A stretch of DNA of 20,425 nucleotides. It comes from JBDKTH01 sp964558295. Its GTDB lineage: Bacteria; Planctomycetota; Planctomycetia; Pirellulales; Thermoguttaceae. The notes beneath the pieces are model-generated. The model saw only the letters and a program-made list of their open reading frames with translations. It was not told the DNA's origin and searched no databases. Each line of letters begins with the position of its first letter. Positions within the stretch are counted from its first letter, which is position 1. Below, in pieces: positions 7,512 through 15,591 of this stretch. A program made the translations under genes and the position numbers. The DNA lies in NCBI GenBank assembly GCA_964558295.1, contig CAZLDQ010000101.1, positions 1-20,425 of the forward strand, in the 5' to 3' direction.

Positions 7512-8276
7512 ATGGCCACGCCAACCACCCTTCCAGAAATCGACTTCCTGCCCGCTGAGTACCGCGAACGGCGCGCGCGCGTGCAGATGCAGCCGTGGCG
7601 ACTGAGTGTCAGCCTGGGGCTGATCGCCCTGGTCGCGGCGGCGGTCGTGGTGCAGTATCAACGTCAAGAACGGGTAAACCGGGAATTGACACGAATTACT
7701 CCGCAATACGAAGCGGCGCTCGAGCAGAATCGGCGTTTTGGAGAACGGCAAACCGAATTGGCCTCGGCCCGGGCGGAGGCCGAGTTGTTCACCTATTTGC
7801 GTCATCCGTGGCCGAGCACGCGAATCCTCGACGCGCTTCTGGCTCCCTTGCCCGAGGAAATCGTGCTCGACGAGTTGCAGATCCAGCGCGAGACACGAGG
7901 CGACCGCCGGAGCAACGTTGTCGGGCTGACCAAAGCGGCGGAGGAGAAGTTGAAGAAGATGGTTCCTGCCGCCCGCGACCTTTGGCAGTTGCGCCAGCAA
8001 GGCGACCAACAGCAGACAATCGTCCTGTTGAGCGGCACCACGCAGGAGATGGGGGCCCTGCATCGATACCTGGGCGAACTGGCCAAGACACCGCTGTTTG
8101 AAAAAGCCGAACTGGCCTCGGTCGAGAAGGACGCCAAGAGTCCCAAGGAGACTGGCGAACAGCTCCGCTTCAGCGCGACGCTGATCGTCCGTCCCGGCTA
8201 TGGGCAGCCGGGTGGGCCGATGCCCGAGGCCCCAACGAAGGGCGTGGCGGCTGCGTCCTTGCCTGGCTCGCATTGA
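7512..8276 (+). CDS. pilN: type IV pilus assembly protein PilN
   Basis: A 254-residue inner-membrane protein. The N-terminal EIDFLPAEYRERRAR is the conserved PilN motif (INLLP-type) that docks into PilM. A membrane helix follows at about residues 30-48, then a coiled coil, then a periplasmic ferredoxin-like domain that pairs with PilO. It is somewhat longer than many PilN proteins (about 200) because of a Gln/Lys-rich insert near residues 135-170 and a low-complexity C-terminal tail. It sits directly between pilM and pilO. Confidence 0.92.
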   Translation: MATPTTLPEIDFLPAEYRERRARVQMQPWRLSVSLGLIALVAAAVVVQYQRQERVNRELTRITPQYEAALEQNRRFGERQTELASARAEAELFTYLRHPWPSTRILDALLAPLPEEIVLDELQIQRETRGDRRSNVVGLTKAAEEKLKKMVPAARDLWQLRQQGDQQQTIVLLSGTTQEMGALHRYLGELAKTPLFEKAELASVEKDAKSPKETGEQLRFSATLIVRPGYGQPGGPMPEAPTKGVAAASLPGSH

Positions 8277-8291
8277 TGACGGAATGATCGA

Positions 8292-8858
8292 ATGAAGACA
8301 GCTTCGCTTCTTAACGGTTGGACGTTACCTGTCGTGGCGGTTGGCATGGCCGTGGCGTACGCCTTTGGGTTTTTCTTGCCCCAGCAGCGGTCACTTGCCG
8401 AGTTGTCGCGCCAGGTGACCTCCCAGCACGAGCTTATCGATCAGACGGCGGCTTTGGCGCCGGCCTTGGCCGCCACCGAACAGCAGATCGAGGCGACGCG
8501 TCAATACACGACGGCCTGGGAAACGGCGAGCCCTTCGGACGCTGACCTGCCGATGCTGTTTGGGCAAATACATCAATTGGCCAAGATGGCGGGAGTGACG
8601 ACGACGCGATTCGATCCCGACACGCCGGTGACTCTGGCTCGCGTACGGCGAATTCCGCTGAGGATTGGCTGCACTGGACAGTTTTCCCAGATTGCCCGCT
8701 TTCTGGAATCCGTGGAACGTTTGCCTCAGACCGTTTGGGTTGAGAATCTTCACCTGGAGAGGGGGAGTCAAGCTGGGGAAGTTGTGCAGTGTGAGGTGAT
8801 GCTGGAGGTCTTTGCCGATAAACCGGAGAATTCCGATCAGGTCAAGCTCTCTCATTGA
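8292..8858 (+). CDS. pilO: type IV pilus assembly protein PilO-like
   Basis: A 188-residue protein with one membrane helix at about residues 13-31 (VVAVGMAVAYAFGFFLP), a coiled coil from about 35 to 75, and a periplasmic domain containing LRIGCTGQFSQIARFLESVERL. That segment is the typical PilO helix-strand pattern. PilO forms heterodimers with PilN in the alignment complex and contacts PilP. The start has a weak upstream ribosome sequence, but the 15-base spacing after pilN supports coupling. Confidence 0.88.
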   Translation: MKTASLLNGWTLPVVAVGMAVAYAFGFFLPQQRSLAELSRQVTSQHELIDQTAALAPALAATEQQIEATRQYTTAWETASPSDADLPMLFGQIHQLAKMAGVTTTRFDPDTPVTLARVRRIPLRIGCTGQFSQIARFLESVERLPQTVWVENLHLERGSQAGEVVQCEVMLEVFADKPENSDQVKLSH

Positions 8859-8865
8859 CCGATAT

Positions 8866-8873
8866 AGGAGGAG
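8866..8873 (+). promoter_or_regulatory. strong ribosome-binding site not matched to the downstream frame
   Basis: AGGAGGAG lies ten bases before a GTG at 8884, but that GTG opens a frame that closes after about 42 codons. The PilP/GspC-like protein is read in another frame, and its first available start is the GTG at 8916, about 42 bases from this site. Confidence 0.6.
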
Positions 8874-8915
8874 ACGGACCAAAGTGAGGCCCTCTCGCGG
8901 CGGTCCGGACGAATT

Positions 8916-9566
8916 GTGGCAAGTGCAAACCGTTATCTCAAGCAGTTGCAGCGGGAAGCAGCCCGGAACCCGGCGAAGGCTGGCGTGCTGGGCCTGCTGG
9001 TGGGCGTAGCCCTCTGGTTCTGGGGGCCCTTGGTCTGGGGGTGGATCGGCCCGAGCGAATCGGCCAGTCCGCCGCCTACGGCGCCGATTACCCGAAACGA
9101 GGCGGGCAGCGGAACGACGGCGCCGAGTGCGACGCCTTCGGGACCGCAAGCCCCCACCTGGCAACAACTGGTTGAGTGGCGTAAGCACGATCCGTTGACC
9201 ACGGCGGCCGATACGCTCAAGACGCGGCGTGATCCGTTTCACGCGGTCAAGGCGGCCGTGGCCGAAGCGGAAGTGAAGTCGGCCGAAAAGGTTGTGCAAC
9301 CGGTGGTCCTTCGGCCGGAGGATTTGGGTTTGAAGGTTTCGAGTACGATTGTCGGTGCCACTCGGCGCGTGGCTTTGATCAACGGAAGGACGTATCGAGA
9401 AGGGCAGATGATTCGGTGCGACAAGGGGGGGCAACCAATCGACTTTCGGTTGGTGGAAGTCGAAACCCGGCATGTCGTGCTGGAACGCGAAGGAGAGCGT
9501 TTTGCGTTAACGATTCCCGAGAAGAAACGCTCCGATCGGATCGAATTGAGCGGAAGTCCTCGGTAA
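8916..9566 (+). CDS. PilP/GspC-like alignment protein
   Basis: A 216-residue protein with a basic N-terminus, a membrane helix at about residues 21-45 (AGVLGLLVGVALWFWGPLVW), a Pro/Thr/Ser-rich linker and a C-terminal domain. The C-terminal segment has the GspC/PilP homology-region look: LGLKVSSTIVGATRRVALINGRTYREG, then FRLVEVETRHVVLEREGERFALTIPE. This domain bridges PilN/PilO or GspL/GspM to the N0 domain of the secretin. The first in-frame start is GTG at 8916, without a close ribosome site; a strong AGGAGGAG lies further upstream at a GTG in another frame. A start-codon or sequence problem near 8884-8916 is possible. The domain itself is clear. Confidence 0.8.
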   Translation: MASANRYLKQLQREAARNPAKAGVLGLLVGVALWFWGPLVWGWIGPSESASPPPTAPITRNEAGSGTTAPSATPSGPQAPTWQQLVEWRKHDPLTTAADTLKTRRDPFHAVKAAVAEAEVKSAEKVVQPVVLRPEDLGLKVSSTIVGATRRVALINGRTYREGQMIRCDKGGQPIDFRLVEVETRHVVLEREGERFALTIPEKKRSDRIELSGSPR

Positions 9567-9589
9567 CACAAACCAGTTTTCAAGGTGCA

Positions 9590-9673
9590 TTTTCAATTTG
9601 CAATGCTCCATTGGGTAGAGTCCACTCGCCAATTCGAATTGCAAATTGAAAACGCCAAATTGCAAATTGAGAA
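9590..9673. repeat. 15-bp inverted repeat plus a third direct copy
   Basis: TTTTCAATTTGCAAT (9590-9604) is the perfect reverse complement of ATTGCAAATTGAAAA (9638-9652), with a 33-base loop. A further related copy, AAATTGCAAATTGAGAA, follows at 9657-9673. It lies in the AT-rich 134-base gap between the PilP-like gene and the secretin gene, whose surroundings are GC-rich. No obvious promoter or terminator pattern is present. Confidence 0.85.
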
Positions 9674-9700
9674 CAAGTTGTCTGGCGTCACGGAAGACCC

Positions 9701-11845
9701 ATGTTTCTCTTCTCCCGCGTAACACTGCTTGGCCTGTTCGCGACGATTGGCGTGGGGCTTGCGCTCTGTGTCGCCTATACGACGAACCCTCCGCCGGACT
9801 CCGAGGATGTGTTGAAACCAAAGTCGGCGACGGCTGGGACCGCACGGGCAGGGCGGACGGAAGCGAGGCTGAGGCCGTTGCGGGCGGCTGGTTATTACGT
9901 ACCGGCTAGTCCCGACGATGAAGACGATGCCCCGCCGCCCGGGCCCACGGTTGCGGAGCCTTATCCGCCGAGGACCTATCAGGTTCAGACGCAAACCGAT
10001 CCGCGGTTGCTAAAGCTGCTTGAATCGTTGCAGAACCGGCTTGGGCCGAGCAACCCTGCGCCGTCATCGACTTCGACAGCGACGACCGGCGCGACGCCGG
10101 AGCCCACACCGGCCCCTGGGGCAAACGCTCCGGCTGGGCCGGTGGCGCCGCCTGGTCCGTTGCCGACGGAACCCAGGGCACGGATCGTGCCTGCGTCTCC
10201 GGGCGAAGGGGACGGGCGGCTAAGCATCAATCTCCAGGATGCGGACATCCGGGAAGTGCTGGAAATGTTCAGTGCCCAGGGGAACTTGAATATCCTGGCC
10301 AGCAATACGGTGCAGGGGCGGGTGACGGCCGCGTTCAACGGGGTCGACCTCAACAGCGCGATGGAAGCGATTCTTCGGGCGACCGGTTTGGTGGCACGCC
10401 GGGAAGGAAAATTCATCTACGTTGGCACGCCTCAGGATTTCGAGCAGATGGAACAGACGCTCGACCGCGTTTGTACGCGGGTCTATCGGCCCAACTACGT
10501 GGCTGCCCAGGAGTTGCAAACCCTGATCCAACCGTTGCTCAGCCCGAAGGTTGGCGTGGTGACCGTTTCGGCGCCGTCCGAGGTGGGCATCGGGGCCGAC
10601 GATGCGAAGGCCGGCGGCAACGCCTTTGCCGGGGGCGAGGTCGTCTTGGTTCGCGACTTCGAGGCCGTCTTGGCCCAGATCGATCAGGTCGTTGCTGAGG
10701 TGGATGTTCGGCCGATGCAGGTGGCCATCGAGGCGATGATCCTCAGCGTCAAGCTCACGGACAAAGACACGCTTGGAATCAACTGGCAGTTGCTCCGCGA
10801 GAAGCAGAATCTGAAGTTGGCCCTGGGCACTCCCGACCAACAACTCCCCACGTCGTTTACCACTGGCGGTTTGGCCGTGGCGTTTCTCGACAGCAATTTG
10901 GGGGCGTTCATCGAGGCGCTGGAAGAGATCAACGAGACGAACGTCATCGCGACGCCGCGGCTGATGGTGATGAACAAGCAGCGAGCGGAGATCCAGATTG
11001 GCCGCCAGCAGGGATATGTGAGCAGCACGGTGCAGACCGAGACGAGCACGACAGCCAGTATGCAGATGCTCGATACGGGCACGATTTTGCGGCTCCGGCC
11101 GTTCATCTCTCCCGACGGCCTGATCCGGATGGAAGTCCATCCCGAGCTTTCCAGCGGGGAGGTTGTGGAGAAGGGAACCAACCTTGTGCCCGACAAGGAA
11201 CTCACGCAGGTCACCAGCAATGTCATGGTCCGCGACGGATGCACCGTATTCAGCGGGGGGCGGATCCGCGAGGAGTTGACGACCAGTGGAAACCAAATCC
11301 CACTGTTGGGCAATCTCCCCTACGTCGGGGCGTTGTTCCGCAATCGGGAGGATACGACCGAGCGGCACGAAATTCTTGTCCTGATTACGCCGCATATCGT
11401 CTATGATCCGGAAGCCCATACGGAAGGGAACAAGGCGGCCTGCGAGTTCCATCGGCGGCAGGCCGTGTTTGCCGAGAAGATGAATCCGCTGGGCAAGGCC
11501 GCGGTTTCGCGGCGTTATTTCCGATTGGCACAGAATGCTTGGGCGGCCGGCGACCGTGATGCTGCGCTACGGTTTGCTGAGTTGGCGGTCCAGTTCGATC
11601 CCACCAACCGCGCGGCGATCGACTTGCGCAGTGATATTTGGACCGGGAACCCCGCCGGCGACCATACGCTGTGCGGTTTCACTGCGGAACCGGATCCGGC
11701 GGGGCTGGACCAGACGATGATGTCGCCGTGGCTCTTGGATGAATTGCAGCGTGAACCGGTGGCGACCCCCTTGCCGATGCATCCGTTGGACCCCGGCATT
11801 CCCGGAGCCCACAAGGACATCGAGCGTCCCAGGAGGCAGCCATGA
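9701..11845 (+). CDS. secretin (GspD/PilQ family) with C-terminal TPR-like extension
   Basis: A 714-residue outer-membrane secretin through which the pilus or substrate passes. It has an N-terminal hydrophobic signal (about 6-26) and a Pro/Ala/Thr-rich linker to about 170. An STN/N0-like domain follows at about 173-243 (RLSINLQDADIREVLEMFSA), then an N1-like domain (VYRPNYVAAQELQTLIQPLL), and the secretin domain from about 335 to 560. The signature IPLLGNLPYVGALFRN lies near 533-548, with VAIEAMILSVKL and GINWQL before it. After the barrel comes a region of about 150 residues that includes a TPR-like helix pair near 603-647 (YFRLAQNAWAAGDRDAALRF). GGAAG lies before the ATG. The stop overlaps the next gene as ATGA. 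It may be called pilQ or gspD; the surrounding pilMNO-type genes favour the pilus system. Confidence 0.95.
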   Translation: MFLFSRVTLLGLFATIGVGLALCVAYTTNPPPDSEDVLKPKSATAGTARAGRTEARLRPLRAAGYYVPASPDDEDDAPPPGPTVAEPYPPRTYQVQTQTDPRLLKLLESLQNRLGPSNPAPSSTSTATTGATPEPTPAPGANAPAGPVAPPGPLPTEPRARIVPASPGEGDGRLSINLQDADIREVLEMFSAQGNLNILASNTVQGRVTAAFNGVDLNSAMEAILRATGLVARREGKFIYVGTPQDFEQMEQTLDRVCTRVYRPNYVAAQELQTLIQPLLSPKVGVVTVSAPSEVGIGADDAKAGGNAFAGGEVVLVRDFEAVLAQIDQVVAEVDVRPMQVAIEAMILSVKLTDKDTLGINWQLLREKQNLKLALGTPDQQLPTSFTTGGLAVAFLDSNLGAFIEALEEINETNVIATPRLMVMNKQRAEIQIGRQQGYVSSTVQTETSTTASMQMLDTGTILRLRPFISPDGLIRMEVHPELSSGEVVEKGTNLVPDKELTQVTSNVMVRDGCTVFSGGRIREELTTSGNQIPLLGNLPYVGALFRNREDTTERHEILVLITPHIVYDPEAHTEGNKAACEFHRRQAVFAEKMNPLGKAAVSRRYFRLAQNAWAAGDRDAALRFAELAVQFDPTNRAAIDLRSDIWTGNPAGDHTLCGFTAEPDPAGLDQTMMSPWLLDELQREPVATPLPMHPLDPGIPGAHKDIERPRRQP

Positions 11846-12888
11846 AGCGACTGAATTCTTGGGCGGCCATAGGGGGACTTCTGCTCGCGCTGGTCGGGCT
11901 GACCGGTTGCACCACGATGAAATCGGCTTTGTCGAAACGCGACGATCAGGCGATGGAGCAACGGCCGCGTAAGACAGAGACGACGCAGACGTTTGAGCGG
12001 CAGCGTGATTCGGCGGAGTTTGAGGCGGCCCAAGCTCTCTGGGGCGAAGGACGCCGGGAGGAGTGCCGGCGGCGGTTGCTGGCGATTCTGGATCGTGAGC
12101 CGGAGCATTTGGATGCTCGTCTGCTTCTGGCGGATGTGCTCTTGGCTGAACATCGCGTGCAAGAAGCCCTCCAAGTCCTCCAACCGGCCCTCCAGACCCA
12201 TCCGAACGATGCGCGGGTTCAGTACGGTGTTGCCCTGCTGTTGGATGCTCTGGGACAACGCCAGGGGGCCGAGGCGCACTACGAACAAGCGGTGCGGCTG
12301 GAGCCCGACAACGAGGTATACCAGGTCAGCTACCAACAGGTGATTGCAGCCGGCGTCCCGAGCGAGGCGGCCTTTCTGCCGCCGGTGCCTTCGGAAGATA
12401 CGGCGCGTGCCGAACGCATGGATTATGCGGAGCCTGTGGATACGGAGGTTCCTGCTACGGCCTCCCTCAACGATTTCCTCCAGCAGGGGCAGCAGGCGTT
12501 GACGCGTGGGGATGCCCAAGCCGGCTTGGCTTGCTTTCAGCGGGCGATGGCCGAGAGGCCCGACGACCCGCAAATCCCGATCTCTGCGGCGATCGCGGCC
12601 CTACGATCGAACCATCCGGACGTAGCAATCGCGGTGCTTGAACCGGCGGTCCGCCAGTTCCCCCGCTCGGCCGCATTGCAGCGAATTCTGGGGACCGCCT
12701 ACTATCGGCGGGGGGGTTATCGTTCTTCTCAACTTGCCCTCCAGCAAGCTCTTTCGTTGGACAAGTCGAATGCTCTGTCCTACTTTTTATTGGGTTGCAC
12801 GCAGGTGAAACTCGGGGAATCTGAGGCTGCGCGACGCTGTTTCCGCCAGGCTCAGTTACTCGACCCGAGGTACGCCGTGCGGCGCTAG
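11842..12888 (+). CDS. TPR-repeat lipoprotein, candidate pilotin
   Basis: A 348-residue lipoprotein. The signal peptide ends in the lipobox LTGC with Cys at residue 23, so it should be lipidated. About seven TPR-like repeats follow in two blocks, roughly residues 55-160 and 215-348, split by an acidic linker. AGGAGG sits a few bases before the ATG, which overlaps the secretin stop (ATGA). PilF/PilW-type pilotins are TPR lipoproteins that help secretin reach the outer membrane, so this position and architecture make it a good pilotin candidate (inference). TPR proteins have many other roles. No membrane segment follows the lipid anchor. Confidence 0.88.
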   Translation: MKRLNSWAAIGGLLLALVGLTGCTTMKSALSKRDDQAMEQRPRKTETTQTFERQRDSAEFEAAQALWGEGRREECRRRLLAILDREPEHLDARLLLADVLLAEHRVQEALQVLQPALQTHPNDARVQYGVALLLDALGQRQGAEAHYEQAVRLEPDNEVYQVSYQQVIAAGVPSEAAFLPPVPSEDTARAERMDYAEPVDTEVPATASLNDFLQQGQQALTRGDAQAGLACFQRAMAERPDDPQIPISAAIAALRSNHPDVAIAVLEPAVRQFPRSAALQRILGTAYYRRGGYRSSQLALQQALSLDKSNALSYFLLGCTQVKLGESEAARRCFRQAQLLDPRYAVRR

Positions 12889-13074
12889 CGTGATCCGAGT
12901 ACGGACGCGCGGGCACGAAACCGGCCGCCCTGCAACCCGGCGTATCGATCAACGCCCTAAGGTGGTCTGTACACCCTTCACGTCGCGCCGTCTTCGTTTG
13001 ACGGTTCTGAGGCTGGTGGGTGACGAAGGACGTAAGCATCCTCACGGATGGGGTTGGTTGGACCGGCAGAGCAG

Positions 13075-14556
13075 ATGACTGACTTGAAGGACAAGACAAG
13101 CGGAAGCCTTGCAATCGCCGTGTTGCTGTTGGCCGTTGGGAGCCTTGCCTATGCCATGGGCCTGGCGTTCGGCGACAGTTCCATGCTTCTGCGCGCGGTG
13201 GGCTTCGGACTTGTTGTGCTCCCCGCGGCGATGGCCGGCAAGCTGATGATTCGGCGCGACCGGGCCGATCGGCAGATGGTTCGCGGATACTTCACTGCCT
13301 TGTGCGCCCTGGACCCTCGCGATTTGCGCAGCGACATGGTCGCCGCGAAGCTTCCGCCCTTGGCGCGGAACAATCCGTGGCGTCCTCTCGCCGATTGCGT
13401 GACGGAGACGCTGGTCAAACATTGTGGGCGCGTCGAGGAACTCGAACATGCCCGGGCGGTCCTGGAAATCCGTTGCCAACGGGCGAACGACGAATGGCAG
13501 CGGATCAAGGCTGTCCTGGCCAGCTTGAGCGATCCGGTGATCGCTATCGATGAGTTTGACGAGCTGGCCCTGGTCAATCCGGCCGCCGAAGCACTTCTCG
13601 GGGTGAATCTGGAAGGGACGGAGAATCGGGCCATTGCCCAGTTGGTGCGGTGCGAGCGACTCGTTGACCTCTTGGTGAATACTTGCCATCGCAAAGCGGC
13701 CGTGAGCCGCAGCGATGAGATTGAACTGGCCGACGTGACGGGCGAAACCCATTGGTATCGGGTTAGTGCCTGCCGCCTCCCCTCGGTCCGGGACAGCCAG
13801 CCGGAGAGGACCGGCGGAGCTGTTGTCGTACTGCACAACATTGACCAACAAAAAATACTCCAGAAACGCAACGCGGAGTTTGTCTCGTCCGTCAGTCACG
13901 AGATGAAGACCCCGCTGGCCGGGATTAAGGCCTACGTAGAGCTTTTGGCCGACGGCGACGCGGAAGACGAAGAGACCCGCGAAGAGTTCCTGGCGGTGAT
14001 CAATGGCCAAGCCGACCGGTTGCAGCGGTTGGTTGACAACCTGCTCAACTTGGCCCGGATCGAGGCCGGCGTGGTGAAGGTGAATAAGGAAAGCCGGTCG
14101 CTCAATGAACTGCTCGAAGAAGCCGCCCATGTGGTCCGGCCGTCGGCCGAAGCCAAGCAGATCACCTTGCACACCGAGCTGAGCCCGCTCTACCTGGGCG
14201 TGTTGGCCGATCGCGACATGTTGCTTCAGGCGGCGATCAATCTCCTGTCGAACGCCGTCAAGTACACGCCGCAAGGGGGGACGGTGACGATCCGCAGCCG
14301 ATTGGTTGACAACGAGGTTGTTTTCGAAGTCGCCGACACGGGCGTAGGACTTTCCAAGGAAGACTGCACGCGTGTTTTCGAGAAGTTTTATCGCGTCAAC
14401 AAAGATAAGAACATGGCCCCCGGCACCGGTTTGGGCTTGCCGCTGGCCAAGCATATCGTCGAGGACGTCCACGGTGGCCATTTGACCGTGGAAAGTGAAC
14501 TCGGCGTCGGCAGTACGTTTGTTGTGGCGTTGCCGAATGCGGGGCAGATGGTGTGA
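13075..14556 (+). CDS. membrane histidine kinase with PAS domain
   Basis: A 493-residue kinase of the PhoR/VicK type. Two closely spaced membrane helices lie at about residues 11-32 and 38-57, so there is almost no periplasmic loop. A helical linker (possible HAMP-like region) follows, then a PAS-like domain near 145-200 (VLASLSDPVIAIDEFDELAL). The H box FVSSVSHEMKTPLAGIKAY has the phospho-acceptor His at 275, and an N box (LLSNAVKYTPQGG), G1 (VADTGVGLS), F (FEKFYRV) and G2 (GTGLGLPLAKHIVE) follow. The sensor input is therefore cytoplasmic or membrane-borne. The ATG at 13048 is an alternative start nine codons upstream; neither has a clear ribosome site. The following receiver gene is its likely partner. 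A 186-base gap with no recognised gene separates it from the TPR lipoprotein. Confidence 0.94.
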   Translation: MTDLKDKTSGSLAIAVLLLAVGSLAYAMGLAFGDSSMLLRAVGFGLVVLPAAMAGKLMIRRDRADRQMVRGYFTALCALDPRDLRSDMVAAKLPPLARNNPWRPLADCVTETLVKHCGRVEELEHARAVLEIRCQRANDEWQRIKAVLASLSDPVIAIDEFDELALVNPAAEALLGVNLEGTENRAIAQLVRCERLVDLLVNTCHRKAAVSRSDEIELADVTGETHWYRVSACRLPSVRDSQPERTGGAVVVLHNIDQQKILQKRNAEFVSSVSHEMKTPLAGIKAYVELLADGDAEDEETREEFLAVINGQADRLQRLVDNLLNLARIEAGVVKVNKESRSLNELLEEAAHVVRPSAEAKQITLHTELSPLYLGVLADRDMLLQAAINLLSNAVKYTPQGGTVTIRSRLVDNEVVFEVADTGVGLSKEDCTRVFEKFYRVNKDKNMAPGTGLGLPLAKHIVEDVHGGHLTVESELGVGSTFVVALPNAGQMV

Positions 14557-14559
14557 GAG

Positions 14560-14606
14560 GTGGGCGGTGCGCGGTACACGATGTTTTGACCTCTGAGTCT
14601 TAAATT
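14560..14606 (+). repeat. intergenic repeat cassette, copy 1
   Basis: The 17-base core GATGTTTTGACCTCTGA is at 14580-14596. It begins 24 bases after the kinase stop, is preceded by a GTGGGCGGTGCGCGG-like stretch and is followed by an AAATTCCCAATCCC run. The second copy lies after the STAS gene with the same core and the same distance to the stop. Confidence 0.8.
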
Positions 14607-14679
14607 CCCAATCCCAAAATGCGGGTCTGACCCCTGAACCCTAAGTCTGACTTTCAACCTTGATCTGGGGATCCTGATC

Positions 14680-15147
14680 ATGCCAAGACGAGTCCTGTTG
14701 TGTGACGATGAGATCCATATCCTGAGGGCCGCGGAATTCAAATTGAAGCGGGCGGGTTATGAGGTGGAGATCGCCGGCGACGGGCAGGAGGGGTGGGAGA
14801 TTATCGAAAGGCAGCCGCCGGATATCGTGATCACCGACTGCCAGATGCCCCGCTGCGATGGACTTGGCCTGGTACGCAGGATGCGGGAACACCCGGCAAC
14901 CCAGAACATTCCGGTTCTCATGCTCACTGCCAAGGGGTTTGAGTTGAGTGCCAGTGAGCTGGCGGAAAAATACAACGTGCTGGGGCTGATCGCCAAACCG
15001 TTCAGTCCCAGCGAATTGCTCCAAACCGTCAATGCCATCCTCGACGATCCCAGCGGCCAAGGCGTTGTCAGCGGCGGATACGCTCTGCCCGTGGACGGCT
15101 GCCTGTTGCCCAGCAGTTACCTTCCCGAAGTGTCTACCGAAATCTGA
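14680..15147 (+). CDS. single-domain response regulator
   Basis: A 155-residue receiver protein with acidic pocket Asp9/Asp10, phospho-acceptor Asp53 (VITDCQMPRCDG), Thr83 (MLTAKG) and Lys106 (AKPFSP). All key residues are present. There is no DNA-binding or enzymatic output domain. After the receiver, about residues 125-155 form a Gly/Pro/Leu-rich tail with no known motif. Such regulators act by protein contact, like CheY. The preceding kinase is its likely phosphodonor, and the next gene encodes a STAS protein. The 120-base upstream gap contains the repeat cassette and a CTGGGGATC stretch near the ATG. Confidence 0.93.
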   Translation: MPRRVLLCDDEIHILRAAEFKLKRAGYEVEIAGDGQEGWEIIERQPPDIVITDCQMPRCDGLGLVRRMREHPATQNIPVLMLTAKGFELSASELAEKYNVLGLIAKPFSPSELLQTVNAILDDPSGQGVVSGGYALPVDGCLLPSSYLPEVSTEI

Positions 15148-15174
15148 GCACCTGCCGGAACGCGGAACGTGACC

Positions 15175-15501
15175 ATGAATCTGCCCACGGAAATCTTCGG
15201 CGACGTTGTTGTGGTCCACACTCCGGAAGAGCTTGGCGCCGATCAGGTGGATGAGTTTCAGTTGTATCTTGCCCGCCTCGACCGCAACCGGGTGGTCCTT
15301 GACCTGGACAACACGGAAATGCTCGACAGCGCCGGGTTAACCGCGCTGTTGGATGCCCAGGACAAGTTCCGCGCCGAGGGGGGCGACGTGAAGATCTCCA
15401 CGAGCAACACCGCCAACCACAAGATCCTCGAAATCACCCGCCTTGATCAGAGCCTGGAAGTCTTTGATAGTGTGATTGATGCGGTGAAGAGTTTTCAGTA
15501 G
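15175..15501 (+). CDS. STAS-domain protein (anti-sigma-antagonist-like)
   Basis: A 108-residue single STAS domain of the SpoIIAA/RsbV type. The phosphorylatable Ser is Ser52 in EMLDSAGLTALLDAQDKF, and the strand pattern VVLDLDNTE before it is typical. Such proteins switch partners when a kinase phosphorylates that Ser, or act as scaffolds. I place the start at the ATG at 15175, since a GTG two codons earlier has no better ribosome site. It lies 27 bases after the receiver gene, so the two are probably co-transcribed. I see no anti-sigma factor kinase or phosphatase gene in the window, so its partner is unknown. Confidence 0.9.
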   Translation: MNLPTEIFGDVVVVHTPEELGADQVDEFQLYLARLDRNRVVLDLDNTEMLDSAGLTALLDAQDKFRAEGGDVKISTSNTANHKILEITRLDQSLEVFDSVIDAVKSFQ

Positions 15502-15504
15502 CGA

Positions 15505-15560
15505 GTGGGCAATGGGCGGCACATGATGTTTTGACCTCTGAATCGCAAATCCTGAATCCT
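15505..15560 (+). repeat. intergenic repeat cassette, copy 2
   Basis: The same 17-base core GATGTTTTGACCTCTGA is at 15525-15541, again starting 24 bases after a stop codon (STAS). The preceding GTGGGCAATGGGCGG resembles that of copy 1. It is followed by a CAAATCCTGAATCCTG stretch related to a sequence at 46-58 near the left end of the window. Confidence 0.8.
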
Positions 15561-15570
15561 GTCTCCTGAA

Positions 15571-15591
15571 CCACCATCCACCATCCACCAT
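15571..15591 (+). repeat. CCACCAT tandem repeat ending in the pilB start codon
   Basis: Three perfect CCACCAT units run from 15571 to 15591, and the last AT is the beginning of the ATG at 15590. No ribosome-binding purine run precedes it. A looser version of the same text lies upstream of pilC at about 17359-17390 (CACCATTCCACCATTCAC). Confidence 0.85.

Noticed and set aside
12889..13074. Riboswitch or tRNA in the gap before the histidine kinase
   Set aside because: I found only a weak 5-bp stem and no conserved riboswitch or tRNA landmarks such as a T-loop.
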